DNA from: Microcosmobacter mediterraneus
GTDB taxonomy: Bacteria; Bacteroidota; Bacteroidia; Flavobacteriales; Flavobacteriaceae
Direction: 5' to 3'
NCBI RefSeq assembly: GCF_031846265.1
Contig: NZ_JAVRIA010000001.1
Location: 677,940 to 741,939 of the forward strand
DNA: 64,000 nt
Part shown: piece after piece, positions 16,404 to 24,293 of the stretch
How the letters are laid out: each line of letters starts with the position of its first letter
Position numbering within the stretch: position 1 is the stretch's first letter
Position numbers and translations under genes: made by a program
The notes under the pieces: model-generated
What the model was told of the DNA's origin: nothing
Seen by the model: the letters and a program-made list of their open reading frames with translations, nothing else
The model's database searches: none

Positions 16404-18827
16404 TTATCTCAACTCAGCACCAAGTTGCTTTTCAAAATTACCTTGTAGCTTCTGCATAATTTTATCAATCTGTTTATCTGTTAAGGTTTTAGCTTCATCT
16501 TGCAGCATAAAGCTTACAGCATAACTCTTTTTACCTTTAGGTAATTTTTCACCTTGATAAACGTCAAATAAATTAATGTCTTTTAATACTTTCTTTTCAG
16601 TTTGCTTGGCAATAGTGTAAATGTTTTCAAAAGAAACTGTTTCGTCTACCAATAAAGCAAAGTCTCTACGAACCTCGGGATATTTAGATATTTCAGTAAC
16701 TTTAACAGTCTTAGCGCTTATTACTTGTAGTATATTATCCCAATTAAAATCTGCAAAAAGTACTTCTTGATCAATACCAAAAGATTTTAAGATTTTACGT
16801 GTAACTAAACCAAACTCAACCAATTTAATTTTACCAAAACCTAATTGCAGTCCTTCACTCAACATATCATTTTTAAGTGGAGACCCTTTAGCATTTGTTA
16901 TACCTAATCGCTCTAACAACGCTATAATGATGCCTTTAAAATAAAAGAAATCACTCTTTTGAGTGCTTTCTAACCAACTTTCTGTAGTGCGATTACCACT
17001 TGTAAAAAGCGTTAAATGTTTATGCTCCTCGCGCTCGTTATAGTTATGATACGTTTTACCAAATTCAAATAATTTTAGGTCTAATTGACGTCTATTAATA
17101 TTATGCGAAATAGCTTCAAGACCACTAAACAATAAACTTTGTCGCATTACTGCTAAATCATTACTTAACGGATTAAGCATTTCAACATTATGTTCAGCTT
17201 TTAAATGGTCACTTAACTCTATATAGTCTGGAGAAGTCAATGAATTTGCTAAAATTTCATTAAATCCTTGTGCTGCTAATTGATTACCAACAACATTCTG
17301 AATTTTATGATCTTCTGTTTTAGACGAGTAAGAGATAGAAGCATTTAATTTTTCTGTGGTACTTATATTATTATAACCATAAACACGTAATACCTCTTCA
17401 ATAATATCAGCTTCTCGTTGAACATCATTTCTGTAGGCTGGCACTGTTAGACCTAAACCAGCTTCGGTAACGTTATTGACCTTTATATCTAATGATGTTA
17501 AAATTTGCTTAATGGTTTCTCTTGGAATTTCTTCACCTATCAGTTTTTTTGCATTTTCAAAACTAAGACGAACTTCAAAATCTTTTATTTTATTAGGATA
17601 TGCATCAACAATATCACTACTAAGTTCACCTCCTGCAATGTCCATGATTAAAAGTGCACAACGTTTTAGTGCATACTCTGTAATATTAGGATCAATACCA
17701 CGCTCAAATCTAAATGAAGCATCAGTATTTAATCCATGACGTTTTGCTGTTTTTCTAACACTTACAGGATCAAAATAAGCACTTTCTAAAAATATGCTCG
17801 TAGTTGTTTCTGATACTCCAGAATGAATACCTCCAAAAACACCAGCAATACACATTGGTTTATCTGCATCACAAATCATTAAATCCTCTTCATGCAATTC
17901 GCGTTCAACGTCATCAAGAGTAACAAATTTAGTTCCTGTTTTTAAAGTTTTAACTTCAATAGTATTACCTGATATTTTTGCAGCATCAAAAGCATGCAAT
18001 GGCTGACCTAATTCATGCAACACATAATTGGTAGCGTCTACAATATTATTAATAGGCGCTAAACCAATAGATTTTAAACGATTTTGTAACCATTGTGGAG
18101 ATGGTTCAACTTTTAATCCAGATAAAGTTACACCACAATATCTAGGCGCTTTCTCTTTATCTAAAACATCAACATCTATTTTTAAGGATCTTTTATCAAG
18201 ATGAAATGCACTTACAGAAGGTGTAATAAGCTCTAAATTTTCTTCGTGCTGCAATAAGCCTGCTTTTAAATCTCTAGCTACACCATAATGACTCATGGCA
18301 TCGGCTCTATTTGGTGTTAAACCAATTTCAAAAACATAATCATTTTCAATTTCAAAAACCTCAGAAGCTAAAGTTCCTGGTTCTAATATATCGTCTAATA
18401 TCATAATACCATCATGCGATGCACCAAGACCCAGTTCGTCTTCGGCACAAATCATTCCGTAGCTTTCTTCACCTCTAATTTTTCCTTTTTTTATTTTCCA
18501 AGCTTCACCTTCAGAAGTATATAATGTGGTTCCTATGGTTGCTACAGGTACTTTTTGACCTTTATCTACATTTGGAGCTCCACAAACAATCTGAACAGGT
18601 TCTTTCTCTCCAATATTTACAGAAGTGATTTTTAGTTTATCAGCATTAGGATGCTTAGAACAGGTTATAACTTCACCAACAACAATACCTTCTAATCCAC
18701 CTTTTACAGACTGAAATGGTTCAATACCTTCGATCTCTAAACCAAGATCAGTGAGTAATTCACCAGTTTTTTCTGGTGACCAATCTGTCTTAATAAATTG
18801 CTTTAACCAATTATATGATATTTTCAT
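16404..18827 (-). CDS. pheT: Phenylalanyl-tRNA synthetase beta subunit
   Basis: 807 residues, full length. Domains in order: EMAP-like tRNA-binding domain (about 40-155, GIVVGEVITCSKHPNADKLKI), B3/4 editing domain (about 210-390), B5 domain (about 400-470), catalytic-like core and C-terminal FDX-ACB domain (about 710-807, YPEVRRDFALLVDE). Pairs with PheS to charge tRNA-Phe. pheS is not in the window. Confidence 0.97.
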   Translation of the reverse strand: MKISYNWLKQFIKTDWSPEKTGELLTDLGLEIEGIEPFQSVKGGLEGIVVGEVITCSKHPNADKLKITSVNIGEKEPVQIVCGAPNVDKGQKVPVATIGTTLYTSEGEAWKIKKGKIRGEESYGMICAEDELGLGASHDGIMILDDILEPGTLASEVFEIENDYVFEIGLTPNRADAMSHYGVARDLKAGLLQHEENLELITPSVSAFHLDKRSLKIDVDVLDKEKAPRYCGVTLSGLKVEPSPQWLQNRLKSIGLAPINNIVDATNYVLHELGQPLHAFDAAKISGNTIEVKTLKTGTKFVTLDDVERELHEEDLMICDADKPMCIAGVFGGIHSGVSETTTSIFLESAYFDPVSVRKTAKRHGLNTDASFRFERGIDPNITEYALKRCALLIMDIAGGELSSDIVDAYPNKIKDFEVRLSFENAKKLIGEEIPRETIKQILTSLDIKVNNVTEAGLGLTVPAYRNDVQREADIIEEVLRVYGYNNISTTEKLNASISYSSKTEDHKIQNVVGNQLAAQGFNEILANSLTSPDYIELSDHLKAEHNVEMLNPLSNDLAVMRQSLLFSGLEAISHNINRRQLDLKLFEFGKTYHNYNEREEHKHLTLFTSGNRTTESWLESTQKSDFFYFKGIIIALLERLGITNAKGSPLKNDMLSEGLQLGFGKIKLVEFGLVTRKILKSFGIDQEVLFADFNWDNILQVISAKTVKVTEISKYPEVRRDFALLVDETVSFENIYTIAKQTEKKVLKDINLFDVYQGEKLPKGKKSYAVSFMLQDEAKTLTDKQIDKIMQKLQGNFEKQLGAELR

Positions 18828-18929
18828 CGTTTGTTTTTAATGCAGTCGCAAAGATAATAAACCTCGTTTCTTAATGAAATTGAATGATTGCTTTTTTATT
18901 TAAGCTTTTTGTTGTTATTTAGAACCACT

Positions 18930-20162
18930 ATGAAAAGTATTAAAACTATTAAAAAGTACCTTATTGTAACCTTAGCATTACTCTGTATAAGTTGTAAGCA
19001 AGAATCTAAGGCAGAACATTTAAAAGTAGGCATTTACAGAGCTGTTTTACAGGTCCAAGATAATAAAGAATTACCCTTTAATTTTGAAATAGCTGATGAT
19101 AATTCTGTGGTTATTTATAATGCCGAAGAGCGTATTAAAGACAATCAGTTAACTTATAAGAATGATTCTATTTATATAACCTTTCCAGTATATGAAGGCT
19201 ATATCGCTGGAACAGTTAAGAATGGAGTATTACAAGGCCATTATATCAAAGAAAGTTTAGATAGAGTAGTCCCTTTTAATGCTGAAATAGGATCAAAACG
19301 ATTTGAAATCAATGAACGTAAATCAAAATTCAATATTTCAGGAAACTGGGAAACAGTTTTTAGTAAAGACATTGAAGGTGATGAATACATTGCTAAAGGA
19401 ATTTTTACACAAAATGGTAATGTAGTTAATGGAACGTTTAGAACTACGACTGGTGATTATCGTTTTTTAGAAGGTGTTTTAAACGGAAATCAATTGTCAT
19501 TATCAGCTTTTGATGGTGCTCACGCTTTTTTGTTTACAGCAAATGTGACAGATTCTACAATGGAAGGTCAATTTTACTCTGGTAATCATTGGAAAGAACC
19601 TTTTGTAGCTAAAATTAATCCTGATTACGAGTTACCAGATTCAGATTCATTAACTTACCTTAAAGAGGGTTATGATAAATTTGCTTTTTCATTTCCTGAT
19701 GAAAATGGAAAAATAGTATCTCTTCAAGATGAACGATTTAAAGATAAAGTTGTATTAGTGCAAATCATGGGAACTTGGTGTCCTAACTGTTTAGATGAAA
19801 GTCGTTTTTATTCAGAGTATTACAAAAATAATTCTAACGAGGATATTGAAATAGTAGCTTTAGCTTTTGAATATGCCAAAACTAAAGATAGAGCTTTAAC
19901 TAATATTAGACGATTAAGAGATAACACAGAAATTACCTACCCTATTTTATTGGCGCAAATAGGTAGCTCTGATAAAGGGAAGGCTAATGAAAAATTGCCA
20001 ATGTTAAATCATGTATTAAGTTACCCAACCACTATTTATATCGATAAAAAAGGTAATGTTCGTAAAATACATACAGGCTTTAATGGTCCTGCAACAGGAG
20101 ACAAGTATAACATGTTTATTTCTGAGTTTGACAGCTTTGTTAAAATGTTGCTTTTAGAATAA
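18930..20162 (+). CDS. TlpA-like thioredoxin-domain lipoprotein
   Basis: 410 residues from ATG 18930, which gives a lipoprotein signal ending ALLCISC. The first part (about 25-240) is beta-rich, with repeated GxW/GTFRTTTGD-type strands like a lipocalin or DUF4369 domain. The C-terminal thioredoxin domain has the active site MGTWCPNC and the cis-Pro region SYPTTIYIDKKGNV. It is likely a membrane-anchored thiol-disulfide oxidoreductase acting in the periplasm. It is divergent from pheT across about 100 bp. Confidence 0.82.
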   Translation: MKSIKTIKKYLIVTLALLCISCKQESKAEHLKVGIYRAVLQVQDNKELPFNFEIADDNSVVIYNAEERIKDNQLTYKNDSIYITFPVYEGYIAGTVKNGVLQGHYIKESLDRVVPFNAEIGSKRFEINERKSKFNISGNWETVFSKDIEGDEYIAKGIFTQNGNVVNGTFRTTTGDYRFLEGVLNGNQLSLSAFDGAHAFLFTANVTDSTMEGQFYSGNHWKEPFVAKINPDYELPDSDSLTYLKEGYDKFAFSFPDENGKIVSLQDERFKDKVVLVQIMGTWCPNCLDESRFYSEYYKNNSNEDIEIVALAFEYAKTKDRALTNIRRLRDNTEITYPILLAQIGSSDKGKANEKLPMLNHVLSYPTTIYIDKKGNVRKIHTGFNGPATGDKYNMFISEFDSFVKMLLLE

Positions 20163-20198
20163 TTATAGTATGTTTGTACTACATAAAAAAAAATTACC

Positions 20199-21059
20199 AT
20201 GAAGAAGTTATTTGCCCTACTTACTTTTTTAATTTTATTTACTGCTATTACATGTGAGAATGAGCCCATTGACGATGGTATTGAAACCATTGAAACTAAT
20301 ATGTCTTGCGAGCAAGCTGTTTTAAATACAGCTGAAGCAGCTTTAGCTTTTTTAGAAATAGACGAAGGAAATTATCAGCAACTTTGTATTGCTTACAAAG
20401 AAGCTCTAGAGGCACAAATATTAGCTTGTGGAGATCCAGATGGTTCTATACAGCAAGGTATTGATGCTTTAGGAGATTGTACTGATCCTTCTACCTTTAC
20501 GGATTGTGAAGCAGCTGAAAATGCAGCGAACTTAGCAGAGATTAATTTCAGTAATGCCAATGATGATAATTATGAAACTCTTTGTGTAATATATAGATCT
20601 GCTCTAGAAGAACAGATTTTTGAATGTGGTGATGAAGATGGAAGTTTGCAAGCTATGATTGACGAACTTGGTGATTGTTCTAATGATCCAGATCCAGTTT
20701 CAGACAGTGAAATTAGATTTTCAGCTGGTACTGCACCAATTGTTTTTGATATTATAACAGTTGTAGAAGCAGGAAACTTTTTAGAAGTAACAGGTGAAAG
20801 TTCTGCTAATGGAGCAAGTAGCTATAGAATATATTTTGAAGTAGAACAAAATGCCACAGGAGTTGATATTATAAATAGTACGTTTGAGGTAACATTAACC
20901 TCTACATTTTTTCCTAACACAGATGGATTTGATGATTTTACATCCAACATAACCACAAATGAAGCAGGAGAATTACTAGGAACCTTTGGTGGCATTGTTA
21001 CCAACGCAGATGGAGGTGACTTAAGTTTAACCTCTGGTGTTATTGAAGTATATTATTAA
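20199..21059 (+). CDS. Lipoprotein with two 58-residue Cys repeats
   Basis: 286 residues; lipoprotein signal with lipobox TAITC. Two repeats begin at residues 37 and 103, a period of 66. Each is 58 residues from first to last Cys, with Cys at repeat positions 1, 27, 41 and 58 and shared motifs (NY-x2-LC, EAQI or EEQI, CGD-x-DGS, LGDC). The third part (about 160-286) is a beta-rich domain, DSEIRFSAGTAPIVF to SLTSGVIEVYY. No family name can be given with confidence. It follows the TlpA-like gene by 36 bp, and a strong 24-bp-stem terminator follows. Confidence 0.7.
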   Translation: MKKLFALLTFLILFTAITCENEPIDDGIETIETNMSCEQAVLNTAEAALAFLEIDEGNYQQLCIAYKEALEAQILACGDPDGSIQQGIDALGDCTDPSTFTDCEAAENAANLAEINFSNANDDNYETLCVIYRSALEEQIFECGDEDGSLQAMIDELGDCSNDPDPVSDSEIRFSAGTAPIVFDIITVVEAGNFLEVTGESSANGASSYRIYFEVEQNATGVDIINSTFEVTLTSTFFPNTDGFDDFTSNITTNEAGELLGTFGGIVTNADGGDLSLTSGVIEVYY

Positions 21060-21067
21060 TTCTAAAT

Positions 21068-21120
21068 GATATCATATTAAAAAAGCCACTTAACAGAAGT
21101 GGCTTTTTTAATATGATATC
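21068..21120. terminator. Exceptionally long bidirectional terminator (24-bp perfect stem)
   Basis: A perfect inverted repeat: arms 21068-21091 and 21097-21120 of 24 bp each around the 5-base loop AACAG. The core is AAAAAAGCCACTT / AAGTGGCTTTTTT, extended outward by GATATCATATT / AATATGATATC. It lies between two convergent genes and terminates both. Confidence 0.9.
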
Positions 21121-21127
21121 GTTATTG

Positions 21128-21856
21128 TTAGTTGCTAATACTACCAGAACCAGATACTTTTGTATCCTCTTTTTCAGGATTACCTTTATACTCAATATCT
21201 CCAGAGCCTGCAACTCTAGCCTTTAGGCTCTTTCTGCTTACTACTTCGGCATCACCAGATCCAGCAACTGATACAGTTGTATTATTAGATTCTAAATTAA
21301 ACCCATGAAAATCACCAGAACCAGCAACTTTGGCTTCTAAGTTTTCTGTTTTTCCTTTTAATGTTAAGTCTCCAGATCCTGCAATACTCCCTTTTACATT
21401 ACTGGTAGCGACATCTAAGATTAAATCACCAGAACCTGCTAATGCAACACTTAAGTCTGATGCAGAAATAGTATCCTTATTATATAAATCTCCCGAACCA
21501 GCTAATGATACATGATTAATATCTTTAAAGGGAATCGTAATTTTAATCGTATTATTTTTACTTGTTTGAAGGTTGATTTTTTTCTGAGTTTTTACAACCA
21601 ATTGATTGTCTTTTATTTCAGTTACAATATATTCTAAAAGGTTTTCTTCACCTTCTATAGTAATTTTTCCTTCTTCTCCAGCAACTAATATATAATCAAA
21701 AGATCCTGCACATTTTATACCATCATAGTCAGATGTAGTACGTGTTATTGTGGTTACATTACCGTTACCTTTAATTTTTTTTCCTTTTCCATACCATTGA
21801 GCATGTGTTAAGCTCACAAACATAATGGCAATTAATACTAAGATTGATTTTTTCAT
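21128..21856 (-). CDS. Head GIN domain (DUF2807) secreted protein
   Basis: 242 residues with a signal peptide (MKKSILVLIAIMFVSLTHA). The mature part is a beta-helix built of short turns, with GSGD or GSG recurring about every 18-20 residues (AGSGDL, AGSGDF, AGSGDA, AGSGDI, SGSGS). This is the putative auto-transporter adhesin, head GIN domain family (DUF2807), secreted and common in Bacteroidota. It is the last gene of the sigma factor operon that starts at 24064, 22 bp after the gene before it. Confidence 0.85.
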   Translation of the reverse strand: MKKSILVLIAIMFVSLTHAQWYGKGKKIKGNGNVTTITRTTSDYDGIKCAGSFDYILVAGEEGKITIEGEENLLEYIVTEIKDNQLVVKTQKKINLQTSKNNTIKITIPFKDINHVSLAGSGDLYNKDTISASDLSVALAGSGDLILDVATSNVKGSIAGSGDLTLKGKTENLEAKVAGSGDFHGFNLESNNTTVSVAGSGDAEVVSRKSLKARVAGSGDIEYKGNPEKEDTKVSGSGSISN

Positions 21857-21878
21857 TGTTGTATTGTTTTAAGATTAA

Positions 21879-22964
21879 TTATTGTTGTTCAAATTTTACA
21901 CTTCCATATTCAGATTCTATCCTAATCATATTTCCTGAATTAGAATTTCCTCTGTAACCTTGGTAATATTTTTCTCCAGATTCTATTCGTTTTTTATTGA
22001 AAGTAAAACCATCAGAACCTTTTAAGCTTGCATATTCTAATTCTATATCAAAACTAAAGTTGTAACCAGAATCATAACCAATGTTAATTCCTGTGTAATC
22101 TGTTTCTATTAAAACATCTCCAGCGTTTGAAGCCATTCGTTCTATTTTTATAGAACCATAATCTGCTTTAACTTCTACATTTTTGTATACATTTCCAATT
22201 CTTAAACTTAGATAATCACCATTACCACTAAGGTTATTTACATTGCCTATTTTTAGGGCGTTATAATCACAGTTATAATTAATGTTTTCAGCCATTTCAA
22301 TAACTGACTTTGTGTAATCTGCATTGATATCTAAATTCTTAGCTTTAGCAATAGTGTATCCACTATAATCTGCGTTTATTGAGCCTGAGTTTATATATTC
22401 AAAATAGCAGTTATTGGTATAATCAAAAGTAATATCATTGTTTTCTGCCATGAGTTCTTGTGTTGTAATTTTACCATAATCACAGTTAATTTCTGCTCTT
22501 CCTTCTAATTTTTCAACATCTATACTACCATAATCATTACTTAAATCAATGTTATTACTCATTGGCATTTTAACAACATAGTTTATTTCCATATTTACAT
22601 TGTTACTCTTGTTCCATTTCCACCAAGATTTTGATCCATTTTTATTAAACTTAGTTTTGGCTGATACCATAGTATTTGATGCTGAAAATTCTACATCTAT
22701 TTCATCTAATTTTTGCTGTACCTTTTCTTCGTTGTTACCATTAGTTTTAATAAAAACTTCGATAACGATTCTATCTTCATTCCAAGTGTTAATATCTAAG
22801 TTTCCATAGCTATTATCAATCTTTAAAGTTGCATTAGAGCTCACATTAAATTCTTTTTTAATGCTCTTTTCTTTAGTATGTTTTCCTTTTCCTGTTGTAG
22901 CAAAAGTAATTGTAGGTACTAATAGCATTACTAATACTAGTCTATATAGTAGTGTTGTTTTCAT
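21879..22964 (-). CDS. DUF4097-like beta-repeat secreted protein
   Basis: 361 residues from ATG 22964 (MKTTLLYRLVLVMLLVPTITFA signal peptide). The mature part is a beta-solenoid of repeated NxDYxSxxI-type turns (DNSYGNLDINTW, SNDYGSIDVEKL, NCDYGKITT, NADYSGY, NCDYNALKIG, KADYGSIKIE, ESEYGSVKF). It resembles the DUF4097/GIN class of putative adhesin-like envelope proteins. Its start lies 23 bp inside the anti-sigma-like gene, so translation is probably coupled. It is likely an output or companion of the local sigma/anti-sigma pair. Confidence 0.72.
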   Translation of the reverse strand: MKTTLLYRLVLVMLLVPTITFATTGKGKHTKEKSIKKEFNVSSNATLKIDNSYGNLDINTWNEDRIVIEVFIKTNGNNEEKVQQKLDEIDVEFSASNTMVSAKTKFNKNGSKSWWKWNKSNNVNMEINYVVKMPMSNNIDLSNDYGSIDVEKLEGRAEINCDYGKITTQELMAENNDITFDYTNNCYFEYINSGSINADYSGYTIAKAKNLDINADYTKSVIEMAENINYNCDYNALKIGNVNNLSGNGDYLSLRIGNVYKNVEVKADYGSIKIERMASNAGDVLIETDYTGINIGYDSGYNFSFDIELEYASLKGSDGFTFNKKRIESGEKYYQGYRGNSNSGNMIRIESEYGSVKFEQQ

Positions 22965-23508
22965 TTGTAATTTGTTTTTTGTTTTTAATATCATCTATGT
23001 ATTCTAATACGTGTTGTAATAATTCTATTCTATTCTGAAAGTTGGTAATCATGGCATAAATAACACGTTTATCGTTACCACTTTCATTTAAGTCTAATTT
23101 TAAGTTTTCATATTCAGTTTCTAAGCCATTAATTCTAGTTAGAGCATCATTGATAATTAGCTCAGTTTCAGGTGTTCGTTCTGCCTCAAGTTTTGTAAGC
23201 TCATTACTAATTGTTAGTGTAAAAAAATCTTGTGCTTGAGAATACTCAGGCGATACAGCAGCTAAATCCATTATTTCAGGTTCTTGATTGCCTATTGAGA
23301 ATATCCCAAAACAGATAATAACTGATGCTGCTATTGCTAAAAATGGTTTCCAAAGTGTAACAAGCTTTGATGGTTTTGAAGGAATAGGACTAGTATTAGT
23401 CTTCTCTAGTTTAGCCAAGAATCTATTTTCATGACCAGAGTTAGGAACTTCAATATCAAATTCTGATTGTAATCGTTCAAACATAGTATCTAAATTTTTA
23501 TGTTTCAT
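22942..23508 (-). CDS. Anti-sigma-factor-like single-pass membrane protein
   Basis: 188 residues. A soluble N-terminal part of about 50 residues (MFERLQSEFDIEVPNSGHENRFLAKLE), one membrane helix (about 53-73, FLAIAASVIICFGIFSIG) and a C-terminal periplasmic helical part rich in Glu/Asn. No zinc-anti-sigma HxxxCxxC motif is seen. Placed 4 bp after an ECF sigma gene and overlapping the next gene, so it is very probably its regulator. Function inferred from place and layout. Confidence 0.65.
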   Translation of the reverse strand: MKHKNLDTMFERLQSEFDIEVPNSGHENRFLAKLEKTNTSPIPSKPSKLVTLWKPFLAIAASVIICFGIFSIGNQEPEIMDLAAVSPEYSQAQDFFTLTISNELTKLEAERTPETELIINDALTRINGLETEYENLKLDLNESGNDKRVIYAMITNFQNRIELLQHVLEYIDDIKNKKQITNENNTTI

Positions 23509-23512
23509 TGTA

Positions 23513-24064
23513 TTAACCTGTTGGTTCTAATTTTTGTCTAAGGCTTGTTTTTGCTCTAGATATCATAGTTCTGCAATTGGCATAACTAATATTCATAATA
23601 TCACAGATCTCTTCGTAATCATACCCTTCAATAAAATGAAGCGATAAACCTATACGATAATTGTCTTTTAAAGTATTCATACCTTCAAGAATTTGTTTAG
23701 CTTTTACTGAAGTTAAATCATCTTTAAAAACAGATTCATCTTCTTGTTCTTGTACTTTGTATAATACATCATCTAAAGGAATATTATTAGTTTTCTTGTT
23801 GTAATCTAAAATGCTATTGTTTATTACAATACGTTTTAACCAAGACCCAAATGTTTTAATTTCTTTTAAACTATCTAGTTTTGTAAAGGCAGTTAAAAAC
23901 GAGTCTTGCATAATATCCTCTGCTTTAAAACTGTCTTTTACAATTCTAAAAGATGTGTTATACATAGCTTTATAATACCTATTGTAAACTTCTAATTGTG
24001 CACGTTGGTTTCCGAGTTTACAAGCGGTTATTAATTCTTCTGTATTTTGATTGGTTAGAGACAA
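23513..24064 (-). CDS. ECF RNA polymerase sigma factor
   Basis: 183 residues with sigma region 2 (VYNRYYKAMYNTSFRIVKDSFKAEDIMQDSFLTAFTKL) and region 4 (MNTLKDNYRIGLSLHFIEGYDYEEICDIMNISYANCRTMISRAKTSLRQKL). A group-4 sigma factor. The only usable start is TTG at 24064, since upstream codons run ATT-ATT-ATT back to a stop and the next Met is at about residue 33. It heads an operon with an anti-sigma-like gene and two beta-repeat secreted proteins. Such cassettes answer envelope stress in this phylum, but the trigger is not known. Confidence 0.9.
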   Translation of the reverse strand: MSLTNQNTEELITACKLGNQRAQLEVYNRYYKAMYNTSFRIVKDSFKAEDIMQDSFLTAFTKLDSLKEIKTFGSWLKRIVINNSILDYNKKTNNIPLDDVLYKVQEQEDESVFKDDLTSVKAKQILEGMNTLKDNYRIGLSLHFIEGYDYEEICDIMNISYANCRTMISRAKTSLRQKLEPTG

Positions 24065-24191
24065 AATAATAATGGCTTTACACTACAGATAGTAAGAGAT
24101 TTATATTGTTACACTTTTTCATTATTTTTTTTCGTTTAATGAATAATTAATTGGCATAACAATTGAATTTATAGAGTTATAAATAAACACT

Positions 24192-24280
24192 GAATCCTTT
24201 TAAATGTTTGTATTTTAGAAGATTAAGGATTCATTATAACTTTAAAAATAAAACATTCTGGATAATTTAATGACAGAATG
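24192..24280. promoter_or_regulatory. Two inverted repeats upstream of lon
   Basis: GAATCCTT at 24192-24199 with AAGGATTC at 24225-24232, and CATTCTG at 24254-24260 with CAGAATG at 24274-24280, just before the lon start at 24294. The spacers (25 and 13 bp) differ, so these may be operator or leader hairpin elements or chance in AT-rich DNA. Confidence 0.3.
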
Positions 24281-24293
24281 ACTTAAAAATACT

